A stretch of 64,000 bases of DNA from positions 310,001 through 374,000 of the forward strand of contig NZ_JAUSVX010000006.1 in the NCBI RefSeq assembly GCF_030814995.1. The letters are read 5' to 3'. The notes under the pieces were generated by a model that made no database searches, was not told the DNA's origin, and saw only the letters and a program-made list of their open reading frames with translations. The translations under genes and the position numbers were made by a program. Of this stretch, positions 16,604-23,677 are shown piece after piece. The DNA is from Labrys wisconsinensis. Lineage in GTDB: Bacteria > Pseudomonadota > Alphaproteobacteria > Rhizobiales > Labraceae. Every line of letters starts with the position of its first letter. Position 1 is the stretch's first letter.

Positions 16604-17725
16604 TCAGGGCGAGCCCACCGTCGAACCCGCCGGTTGGGCGGGAACGGCGTCGTCGTTCTCCATGACGATGGCGCAGTCGCTCGCCTTGCGCTTGCACGGC
16701 TCGAGGGCGAGGGTGCGGGCGCGCTCAAGCGACGTCGCGCCAAACCCGTCCCAGAAGTTGTTCTGGCTCGGCGAATAGGCGAGCGCCTTGTACAGCGGCG
16801 CCGCAAAATAGCTCTCGATGAAGCCCCGGTTGCCTTTCTGCGCCCGGATCTTCGTGAGTATCGCGTCGACCTCGCCGAGCTGCCATGTCGGCAGCTTGAG
16901 ATAGCGCAGGAAGGCATCGAGCTCCCGCAGCCAGTCGTTGCGGCCGCTGGGCACCGAGAACAGGCTGTGGCCATCGGTCCCGATCGGATCGAACATCACC
17001 AGCTTGACGTCGGCGCCCCCGTCCAGGGCGGCGCTGCGCATGCGGTCGACCAGGTCGGGGCCGAAATAGCTGTCGTTGCGGGCATAGAGCCACAGCTGCG
17101 GCACCCGGCTCTGCGCGCCCAGGCTTTTCTCCGCGGCGACGAGGTTGTCCTGCCAGGCGGGGCAATTGTCCAGCCTCAGCCCGCCGGAAATGCTGACCAC
17201 ACCGAGAAGGCCGGCGGGATTGCGCGCGGACAGGGTGACGACATCCGCGCCGCCGGCCGAGACGCCGATGGCGATCACCCGGCTCGGGTCGGCGTCGGGC
17301 CGCTGCTTGACCAGCGCCAGGACGGCCTCGAGGTCGTCGGCATTGTCGGAGAAGCGGTGCAGCAGCGCGCCGACGTCGCAGCCAAGTGCGCCCGGCGGCA
17401 GCCCGTCGGACTGGCCAAAGCCGCGGTGCATCGGCACGACCGCCAGCCAGCCGCGCCCCGCCAGGTCCCGGGCCTGCTCTTCGACGGTGTTGGTGTGATG
17501 GCTCTGTACATCGCCGGTGTCGAGCGGCTTGCCGTGCACGACGAGGGCGATCGGCAGCCGGCCGGCGGCGTCGGAACGCTTGATGGTGAGGCCTTCGAGA
17601 CGCACCGGCTTGCCGCCGATGATGACGCGGAAATAGCTGTGATCCTCGACGAAGTCGGTGGCGCGGCCGGTCACGGGGAGCATGGCCAGAGGCACGGCAA
17701 CGAGGGCGGCGAAGAGGTTTCGCAA
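16604..17725 (-). CDS. Exported alpha/beta hydrolase (dienelactone-hydrolase-like)
   Basis: Secreted serine hydrolase of 373 residues. The nucleophile is Ser156 in GVSAGG; the strand before it (RVIAIGVSAGG), HGKPLD near residue 64 and a late Asp-Gly-His (GTDGHSLF) complete the alpha/beta-hydrolase pattern. The N-terminus RNLFAALVAVPLAMLPVTGRA is a good signal peptide. The TTG at 17725, with GGAG eight bases upstream, gives this peptide directly; the ATG at 17752 would place its AGGAG only two to three bases away and add nine residues. Two C-terminal cysteines (EPCKRKASDC) may form a disulfide in the periplasm. The substrate is unknown. Confidence 0.72.
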   Translation of the reverse strand: MRNLFAALVAVPLAMLPVTGRATDFVEDHSYFRVIIGGKPVRLEGLTIKRSDAAGRLPIALVVHGKPLDTGDVQSHHTNTVEEQARDLAGRGWLAVVPMHRGFGQSDGLPPGALGCDVGALLHRFSDNADDLEAVLALVKQRPDADPSRVIAIGVSAGGADVVTLSARNPAGLLGVVSISGGLRLDNCPAWQDNLVAAEKSLGAQSRVPQLWLYARNDSYFGPDLVDRMRSAALDGGADVKLVMFDPIGTDGHSLFSVPSGRNDWLRELDAFLRYLKLPTWQLGEVDAILTKIRAQKGNRGFIESYFAAPLYKALAYSPSQNNFWDGFGATSLERARTLALEPCKRKASDCAIVMENDDAVPAQPAGSTVGSP

Positions 17726-17933
17726 GGGATTTTCTCCGATCCTGCCCGGCATCCTCTCCTGGCCGGCAAAGACGGCGGATCTGTGGTGCCGCACGGGAAG
17801 CTGCGGTCATCCGGCGCCGGCTGACGGCGAGCGGCTTGGCAGGAGGCGGGGGCGGCTCGAGTGAGGCATGTTTCGCCGAGATCCGTCGTCCAGGACGATC
17901 GCCGCGCGGGTCTCGATGAGGATGCCGGCCATG

Positions 17934-18593
17934 TCAGGCGCCACGCCGGTCGAGCTGGGGGCCGGGCGTCAGCTCGTGCAGCCGGTGGATGCCGGGCATT
18001 TCGATGAAGCCTTCGAGGCCGCGGACCGCACGGGACCAGAGCCGGATCGTCGGGTAGGGATCGAGCGGGATGCCGCCGTCCGGCGCGAGCGCCACATAGG
18101 GGAAGCAGGCGATGTCGGCGACGGTCGGCCGGTCCGAGGCGAGGAACCGCATGCCGCGCAGGCGCTGCTCGACCAGGCCGGCCTCCAGCTCGCGAAGGGC
18201 GGCGATGCCCTGGCCCTGAAGGGCGCCGATATCGCCGGGGCGCAGCAGCATTTCGTGCAGGCGGGCGCCGCCGAGGCCGGCCGTCAGCCGGTGGGAGAAG
18301 CAGAGCCATTGCTGGATGCGCGCGGTCTCCGCCGGCGCGCCGCTGCCGAGCCATTCCGGCGCGCTGCGCGCCGCGAGATAAGCGAGCATGGCCGCGGATT
18401 CGGTCAGGACCAGGTCTCCGTCCTCGAGGATCGGGATCGAGCCCGCCGGGTTGAGCGCCGTCAGCTCGGGACCGCGATGCTCGGCGCCGGGATGGAAATC
18501 CACCGGCCGGAGCTCCAGCCGCACCCCGGCCAACGCCGCCATCAGGCGCACCTTGTAGCAGCTGGGCGAGAGCACGTAGTCGTAGAGCTTCAT
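17934..18593 (-). CDS. GST-like partner of a split Rieske oxygenase
   Basis: Glutathione S-transferase fold, 219 residues: thioredoxin-like N-terminal domain (KLYDYVLSPSCYKVRLMAALAGV, NPAGSIPILEDGDLVLTESAAMLAYLA) and a helical C-terminal domain (about 85-205). The start codon overlaps the stop of the preceding oxygenase subunit (ATGA), so it is translated with it. In the Pseudomonas putida N7-demethylase, the GST homologue NdmE is a structural partner of the Rieske-less oxygenase NdmC (known from the literature). By analogy this protein may hold the complex together rather than conjugate glutathione. An ordinary detoxifying GST is the alternative. Confidence 0.82.
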   Translation of the reverse strand: MKLYDYVLSPSCYKVRLMAALAGVRLELRPVDFHPGAEHRGPELTALNPAGSIPILEDGDLVLTESAAMLAYLAARSAPEWLGSGAPAETARIQQWLCFSHRLTAGLGGARLHEMLLRPGDIGALQGQGIAALRELEAGLVEQRLRGMRFLASDRPTVADIACFPYVALAPDGGIPLDPYPTIRLWSRAVRGLEGFIEMPGIHRLHELTPGPQLDRRGA

Positions 18594-19420
18594 TGCGCCA
18601 CCAGCTCGGCGCCGTAGGTGTAGCCGTGCCGCTTCAGCCAGCGCCGGTAGGCCACCGAGGTCAGGTCGGCGCGCGTCGGGATCTCCATGCCGGGATCGAG
18701 CGGGAGCAGGCGCGGGATCTGGTTTTCGAGGATCGAGCGGTCCTGCAGGAAGATCATCTGCTGGAAGTGGATGAGGTCGGTCATCGCCGTGGTGTCGTCG
18801 AACAGCGCCATCCACGGCCAGACGTCGCAGAGATCCTCGGCGAGGGGCTGGACGAACAGCGTGATGACGTCCCATTCGCCGGGCCGGGGCGGGCAGGTCT
18901 TGTAGAGGACCGAGCAGGTCGGCGCCGGCACGCGGTACATGTATTGCGTGGTGATGCCGCCGCTGGCGGACTTCGCCGCCTGCGGCTGGTAGAATTGCAC
19001 CTGGGTCGCCCAGACCTCATCCTCCGCCTCCCGGATCTCGACCTTGTAGTCCTGCACCTCCGTATGCGGTTCCGCGCCGAGGATATCGGTGTGCACGAAG
19101 GGGAAATGGGCGATGTCGAGGAAATTCTCCACCGCGCGCAGCGGCGAGCAGCGCACGCGGACCACGCCGACATCGACGAAGCGGCGGCCGGGCTGGTCGG
19201 CCTCGGGAATGGCGAAGAGAGCCTTGCGGGGCGCGCCGAGCGAGGACCAGACATGGCTGTAGCGCACGCAGACGGGCAGGGCGCGGCCGCTCGCATCGGT
19301 CACCTCGGCATTCCCCGCCGCATCGAGTCCGACCTCGATCGGCACGCCCATCAGGGCCGTCCGGCGTCCGGCCCGGCCGAGCTGACTGAAGAGGCCGACC
19401 GGATACCATTGGTCGGTCAT
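18590..19420 (-). CDS. Rieske-oxygenase catalytic subunit lacking the Rieske cluster segment
   Basis: Catalytic domain of a Rieske non-haem iron oxygenase, 276 residues. The iron triad is visible: Asn99/Asp102, His105 and His110 in ENFLDIAHFPFVH, with the third ligand Asp227 in QDRSILENQ. The protein begins WYPVGLFSQL and then LMGVPIEV, like the start of a full-length alpha subunit, but the CxH...CxxH cluster-binding segment is absent and the chain resumes at RYSHVWSSLG. Electrons must therefore come from another protein; the gene 12 bases upstream encodes a lone Rieske domain. This recalls NdmC. It is coupled to the GST-like gene downstream. The substrate is unknown: an N- or O-methyl aromatic or purine is a guess. 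Confidence 0.85.
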   Translation of the reverse strand: MTDQWYPVGLFSQLGRAGRRTALMGVPIEVGLDAAGNAEVTDASGRALPVCVRYSHVWSSLGAPRKALFAIPEADQPGRRFVDVGVVRVRCSPLRAVENFLDIAHFPFVHTDILGAEPHTEVQDYKVEIREAEDEVWATQVQFYQPQAAKSASGGITTQYMYRVPAPTCSVLYKTCPPRPGEWDVITLFVQPLAEDLCDVWPWMALFDDTTAMTDLIHFQQMIFLQDRSILENQIPRLLPLDPGMEIPTRADLTSVAYRRWLKRHGYTYGAELVAQ

Positions 19421-19431
19421 CGCGTTTCCCG

Positions 19432-20082
19432 TCACGACGCGATCTCCCCGCGCTGCAGCGCCTCGGCGCTGCGCCGCAGGCTCTCGACGGCCCGCGACGC
19501 GGCGATGCGCTCGGACCGGCTGCTGTCGCCAGCCACCAGCACGTGGATCAGCGTCCGCTCCTCCTCCTGCGCGACCAGCAGCAGGCGAAGAGGGTGCGAT
19601 GCCGGCGCCCGCCACATCAGGCCGTCCGGCCCCGCGGTGGAACCGGCGGCGGCCTCCAATGCGGCGATGCCGGCATGCGCCGTCAGCGAGCGCAGCGGCA
19701 GCCGGTCGAGGTGCGGAGGCCGCGCCGCGGCTTGCCCGGCCGCGACCCAGAGGATCCCGTCGCAGTCCTCGACGGCGTGCGTGTCGACGCGTATCGCAGC
19801 CGGTGGCGTGAGGTCCGGGTGTGCGGGAATGCGCAGGCAAGCCCCGGTCCGGTCATAGCTCCAGCCGTGATAGATGCAGGAGAGGGTCTCCCCGCGCACG
19901 AAGCCGTGGGAGAGGCGCATGCCGCGATGCGGACAACGGTCCGCGGCGGCCGCCGCCTGCCCCGACCGGCTCCGCCACAGGGCGATCGGCCCGGCGGGCG
20001 TGCGTGCCGGCATCACGGTCCCTGCCGGCAGGTCCGCGGAAAGGGCGACCGGTGTCCAGGAGCCCGTCGTGTCTGGCAGCAT
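19432..20082 (-). CDS. Stand-alone Rieske [2Fe-2S] protein
   Basis: Protein of 216 residues. Residues about 8-115 form a Rieske domain with ligands Cys50 and His52 (CPHRGM) and Cys69 and His72 (CIYHGW), spaced as in oxygenase-type Rieske domains. The remaining 100 residues show no flavin, NADH or plant-type ferredoxin motif, so it is not a reductase; they may be a docking module. It precedes the Rieske-less catalytic subunit by 11 bases and is probably its electron donor in trans. The reductase feeding it must be encoded elsewhere. Upstream of its start lies a 19-base motif shared with 30093-30111. Confidence 0.85.
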   Translation of the reverse strand: MLPDTTGSWTPVALSADLPAGTVMPARTPAGPIALWRSRSGQAAAAADRCPHRGMRLSHGFVRGETLSCIYHGWSYDRTGACLRIPAHPDLTPPAAIRVDTHAVEDCDGILWVAAGQAAARPPHLDRLPLRSLTAHAGIAALEAAAGSTAGPDGLMWRAPASHPLRLLLVAQEEERTLIHVLVAGDSSRSERIAASRAVESLRRSAEALQRGEIAS

Positions 20083-20157
20083 GCTTCGACGTTCCGAACG
20101 ATGCGAACAGCCTTTCGGGCAGGCGCATCGTCGGCCTGCCGATCAGCGTCGCCACGC

Positions 20158-20176
20158 TTGCACAATGTTTCTGCAC
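20158..20176 (-). promoter_or_regulatory. Candidate operator upstream of the split Rieske operon
   Basis: The 19-mer TTGCACAATGTTTCTGCAC lies 76 bases upstream of the Rieske protein start. It matches 16 of 19 bases of TTGCACAACATTTGTGCAC at 30093-30111, and in both places GCAAGAA follows within a few bases. The TGCA...TGCA arms suggest a dimeric DNA-binding site. This is inferred from recurrence only. Confidence 0.4.
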
Positions 20177-20237
20177 GAGCAAGAATGATAAAAAAACGGG
20201 CAGAAGAGGCCTGCAGAAAAACAGGAGTCTGCTCGGC

Positions 20238-20507
20238 TCAGCCGGTCTCGCCATCGATCGGTGAACGATGGATGGTCTCGACCCAGACGTCGATGGGCCC
20301 GAGCGAGCAGCCCATCTCCATCATGTCGATCAGCGCCGTCGGACCGGCGAGCTCGAGCTCGATCCGGCCGGTGCTGGTGTGGCTCACCGCCTGCGAGAGC
20401 CCGAGCCTGGCGGCATGGCGCCGGATCCAGGGGAGGAACGAGGCGGCGTCGACGTCGCCGAGGATCGTCATCCGTTCCCGCGAGGCGCTGTGATGGGGCT
20501 CGGTCAT
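20238..20507 (-). CDS. Degenerate acylphosphatase-like protein
   Basis: Protein of 89 residues (77 if it starts at the second ATG, 20471). It follows the acylphosphatase layout: a first strand (TILGDVDAASFLPWIRRHAARLGL), then the GRIELELAGP strand, a helix and a final VWVETIH strand. Both catalytic positions look lost: the active-site Arg of the FxR motif is replaced (SFLPW) and the Asn of the WVxN motif is not present (AVSH). It is therefore probably not an acylphosphatase enzyme but a small binding or structural protein. It lies 50 bases downstream of a P-loop ATPase gene on the same strand. Confidence 0.6.
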   Translation of the reverse strand: MTEPHHSASRERMTILGDVDAASFLPWIRRHAARLGLSQAVSHTSTGRIELELAGPTALIDMMEMGCSLGPIDVWVETIHRSPIDGETG

Positions 20508-20557
20508 GAAGGGGCGGGATGCTCCGGCCTTGCCGCTGATCCCGCCACAGTAGGCCG

Positions 20558-21118
20558 TCATGTGCCGCAGGCAAACGGAAGGTGCGCCCTGACGAAGGCG
20601 AGGCGGGCCTCGACCGGCGCCAGCGGCAGCTCGACCAGCTCGTAGCCAAGCTCGCCATAGATCGCGGCCATCGCCGCATGGGTGCGCACCGCCTCGTCGA
20701 AATCCTGCCGGCGTTCCGCATCCTGCCCGAAGATCGCCGGCCAGGGCGGGGCGATGAACACGAGCCGGTTGTAGCGGACCGTTTCCGCGGCCCGCTGCAT
20801 GTGCCCGGGCACCGGCAGGCCCGTCAGGGCGAGATAGCCCGGCACGTCCGGGACGCCGCGGTCGAAGAACACGGGGCCGGGCGCGGCGCCCGCCATGGCG
20901 TGGGAGCGCATGTCGAGGCCCAGCATCAGCTCGGCGAAGGCGGCGGGATCGCGCCAGGGCAGCGCCGGGCCGTCGATGCGCATCTGGTCCTGGATGACGG
21001 CGCGCCCAGCCTCGGGCATGCAGGCATGGCCGGCGCGCTCCAGGGCCGCGATCAGGGTGCTCTTGCCGGAGCCGGGGCCGCCGGTGAGCACGAAGAATCG
21101 ATCGGTTTGCGCGGACAT
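20558..21118 (-). CDS. P-loop ATPase (AAA_28/NadR-like)
   Basis: Small nucleotide-binding protein of 186 residues. Walker A is GGPGSGKST (residues 13-21), followed by EAGRAVI and PVFFDRGVPDVPGYL, typical of the AAA_28 group, which resembles the NadR kinase domain and is annotated as ATPase/kinase of unknown substrate. Late residues (ELVELPLAPVEARLAFV) complete the kinase-like fold. The start at 21118 has AGGAGGATTGTC upstream. It probably forms an operon with the acylphosphatase-like gene. A nucleoside or sugar kinase role is possible but unproven. Confidence 0.75.
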   Translation of the reverse strand: MSAQTDRFFVLTGGPGSGKSTLIAALERAGHACMPEAGRAVIQDQMRIDGPALPWRDPAAFAELMLGLDMRSHAMAGAAPGPVFFDRGVPDVPGYLALTGLPVPGHMQRAAETVRYNRLVFIAPPWPAIFGQDAERRQDFDEAVRTHAAMAAIYGELGYELVELPLAPVEARLAFVRAHLPFACGT

Positions 21119-21236
21119 GACAATCCTCCTGTGGATGAAGCACGCGTCGAGCCGCGCGGCCGAAGGCGCGCGGCATCGATGTCTGAACGAATGGGAAGGG
21201 GCGCGGTGAGCCGCCCGGCTCGCGACGAGCCCGCCG

Positions 21237-22220
21237 TCAGGCGACGGGATAGGGGCCTTCGGCGAAGGTTTCCGCGTGATAGCCCTTGCTGCCGACCGCG
21301 CGGGCCAGCGGGCTGCGGAAGTCCTCGTCCCGGCGCAGGCTTTCGAGCACGGCGGCGAAATCATAGCGGGGCCGCCAGCCGAGCTCAACCCGCGCCCGCC
21401 GGTTGACATAGACGCGGTCGATGCGCGGGGCGAGGCTCCAGCCGCGGGCGGCGAACAGGGCCGCGCAGTCCGGGAACAGGCGGTGCACCACGGCCGGCGC
21501 GTCCTGGCGCAGGCCCGCCAGGTCGTCCTCGGTGAAGGGCGTCGTCGCCGACACGATGTAGCGGCCGAAGCCGAGCGCAGGCGCCCTCTCGACCGCCAGC
21601 AGGTGGGCCGAGACCACGTCCGCGATGTCGACCCGGCGATGCAGCATCTCGTTGGCCTGGGCATTGGCGAGCGCGTAGCGTCCACGGACGCCCGCGTCGT
21701 CGTCCGCCTCCGGGAAGAAGCGCGAGGTTCGCAGCACCACCGCCGGCAGGCGCCGCCGACGGGCGAACAATTCGCACAGGCTCTCGGCGGCCACCTTGGT
21801 CACGCCGTAGATGTTCCTGGCGATCGGCGCGACCGCCTCCGTCACCCAGGCCGCCGGCTCGCCCTCGGCAGGCGTCAGGGCCGCGCCGAAGGCGCTGGTG
21901 GTGCTGGTGAAGACGAAGGCGGCGACGCCGGCCGCGGACGCCGCCTCCAGCAGGACCAGCGTGCCCGTGACGTTGGTGTCGACGAAGGCCTGTTCGCCAT
22001 GGGTGGCGACATGCGGCTTGTGCAGCGTCGCCGCATGGATCACGGCGCTGACGCCCGCCATGCAGTCCCGGACGAAGTCCCGGTCGCCGATCGGGCCGAC
22101 CCGGTCTGTGAAGGGCGAGGGCTTGATGTCGAGGCCGAGGGCCGGTCGTCCGGCTGCGCGAAGGCTGCGCATCAGCGCCTCGCCGAGATGGCCGGCGCTG
22201 CCGGTGACGAGAATGGTCAT
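21237..22220 (-). CDS. NAD-dependent epimerase/dehydratase family protein
   Basis: Extended short-chain dehydrogenase of 327 residues. The N-terminus MTILVTGSAGHLGEAL carries the TGxxGxxG dinucleotide motif, and YGVTK supplies the catalytic Tyr and Lys at about residue 140. FTSTTSAFG contributes the active-site Ser/Thr. The C-terminal part (VYVNRRARVELGWRPRYDF) is typical of sugar-nucleotide epimerases/dehydratases, but no sugar biosynthesis genes surround it, so the substrate is open. ATG 22220 begins exactly at the Rossmann strand. It lies 81 bases downstream of the XRE gene and may share its transcript. Confidence 0.82.
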   Translation of the reverse strand: MTILVTGSAGHLGEALMRSLRAAGRPALGLDIKPSPFTDRVGPIGDRDFVRDCMAGVSAVIHAATLHKPHVATHGEQAFVDTNVTGTLVLLEAASAAGVAAFVFTSTTSAFGAALTPAEGEPAAWVTEAVAPIARNIYGVTKVAAESLCELFARRRRLPAVVLRTSRFFPEADDDAGVRGRYALANAQANEMLHRRVDIADVVSAHLLAVERAPALGFGRYIVSATTPFTEDDLAGLRQDAPAVVHRLFPDCAALFAARGWSLAPRIDRVYVNRRARVELGWRPRYDFAAVLESLRRDEDFRSPLARAVGSKGYHAETFAEGPYPVA

Positions 22221-22301
22221 GGCGGGGCTCCTGTCGCGGCAGCGCAGGCTACCCCCGCCGGAGGAGGGCGGGCGAGGCATAAAATATGCGCGGATGCCCG
22301 C

Positions 22302-22880
22302 TCAGGCGATGGCGGTGACCAGCCGTCCGGCGCTGCCGTCGGCAAGCAGGATGCGCTCCCACAGGACGCGGCCCGGCGGGATCGGCAGCAGCGCATCGCC
22401 ATTGGCGCCGGTATCGAGGGCGAGGCAGGCGAGCCGGTCCTCGTGCCAGCCGCGCTCTGCCAGCGTCGCCTCCGCGGCCAGGATCTCGGGCGAGGCATAG
22501 GCGATGAGGGGGCGGCCCAGCAGCTCGGCGATGTCGAGGCGCCACTCGGCCCGGCGTGCCGGCGAGGCGGCGAGCAGCCGGTGCGTCCGGTCGCAGATCA
22601 GGTGCACCTTGGCGGCGGAGGATTCCACCAACCGCCGCAGCGCGGCGTCCCCGGCCGGGCCGGCGGCGAGCCTGCGCTCGACAGCCGCTTCCTGGGCGGC
22701 CGAGAGCGGCAGGAGGCCGCGCTCCCAGCGCGACACCGTGCCCTGGCTGACGCCGACGAGCTCGGCGAGATGGCTCTGCTTCATGCCGCGCAGGCGCCGC
22801 AGCCGCCGCAACGCCGGGCCGGGATGGGGCGTTGCGGCGCCATCCCGCCGGATCGGCAGCGACGGCGCCGGTCCGCTCAT
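22302..22880 (-). CDS. XRE-family regulator with C-terminal sensor-like domain
   Basis: Transcription factor of 192 residues. The helix-turn-helix is at about residues 23-60 (LRRLRGMKQSHLAELVGVSQGTVSRWERG). The C-terminal 110 residues (KVHLICDRTHRLLAASPARRAEWR..., ending ERILLADGSAGRL) form a compact alpha/beta domain that resembles a PAS-like ligand domain. Its ATG overlaps the stop of the upstream GST gene (ATGA), so regulator and GST are translated together. It may control this GST or the downstream epimerase. Confidence 0.75.
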   Translation of the reverse strand: MSGPAPSLPIRRDGAATPHPGPALRRLRRLRGMKQSHLAELVGVSQGTVSRWERGLLPLSAAQEAAVERRLAAGPAGDAALRRLVESSAAKVHLICDRTHRLLAASPARRAEWRLDIAELLGRPLIAYASPEILAAEATLAERGWHEDRLACLALDTGANGDALLPIPPGRVLWERILLADGSAGRLVTAIA

Positions 22881-23581
22881 GGCCGCGCGGGGATCGCCAG
22901 GCCGCGCTGCACCGCAGGCCGCGCCAGGCAGCGCTCGAGCCAGGCCGGCACGCGCTTCAGCGTGTCGAACTCGACGAGGTTGCCGGCGCCATAGAAGCCG
23001 ATCAGGTTGCGCACCCAGCCGAGGAGCGAGATGTCGGCGATGGTGTAGTCTTCGCCCATGATCCAGTCGCGGCCCTCCAGCCGCGTCTCCAGCACGCCGA
23101 GCAGGCGCTTGGATTCGGCCTGGTAGCGCTGCAGCGGCCGCTTGTCCTCGATCTCCCGGCCGGCGAACTTGTAGAAGAAGCCGACCTGGCCGAACATCGG
23201 TCCCACCGCCGCCATCTGGAAGAACACCCACTGGATGGTCTCGTAGCGCCGTGCCGGGTCGGCCGACATGAGCTGGCCGGTCTTCTCGGCGAGATAGACC
23301 AGGATCGCGCCGGATTCGAACAGCCCGAGCGGCTTGCCGCCGGGGCCGTCGGGATCGATGATGGCCGGGATCTTGCCGTTCGGGTTGAGGGAGAGGAACT
23401 CGGGGGTCCAGCTCTCGTTCTTGCCGATGTCGATGGTGTGCGGCTCGTAGGGCAGCCTGATCTCCTCCAGCGCGATCGAGACCTTGACGCCGTTGGGCGT
23501 CGGCAGGGAATAGAGCTGCAGCCGGTCGGGGTGCTGGGCCGGCCAGCGCCGGGTGATCGGGAAAGCGGACAGGTCTGACAT
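22877..23581 (-). CDS. Glutathione S-transferase (YfcG/nu-class-like)
   Basis: Cytoplasmic GST of 234 residues. The thioredoxin domain contains the TPNG-K signature (LYSLPTPNGVKVSIAL) typical of YfcG/Ure2-like enzymes, which act as disulfide-bond reductases with bound glutathione, and NPNGKIPAI plus ESGAILVYLAEKTG. The helical domain ends with DYTIADISLLGWV. The start at 23581 is preceded by CGAAGGAGCC reading on the minus strand. It is coupled to the XRE regulator by an ATGA overlap. Confidence 0.9.
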   Translation of the reverse strand: MSDLSAFPITRRWPAQHPDRLQLYSLPTPNGVKVSIALEEIRLPYEPHTIDIGKNESWTPEFLSLNPNGKIPAIIDPDGPGGKPLGLFESGAILVYLAEKTGQLMSADPARRYETIQWVFFQMAAVGPMFGQVGFFYKFAGREIEDKRPLQRYQAESKRLLGVLETRLEGRDWIMGEDYTIADISLLGWVRNLIGFYGAGNLVEFDTLKRVPAWLERCLARPAVQRGLAIPARP

Positions 23582-23677
23582 CGAAGGCTCCTCGGCGCGA
23601 TCGCCTGCTCCGGCTTGGCTCAATCGCCGCCGCGGCGCAAGCATCGCCGTCGTCACAGGGCGGTGAGCGGCGCCGGC

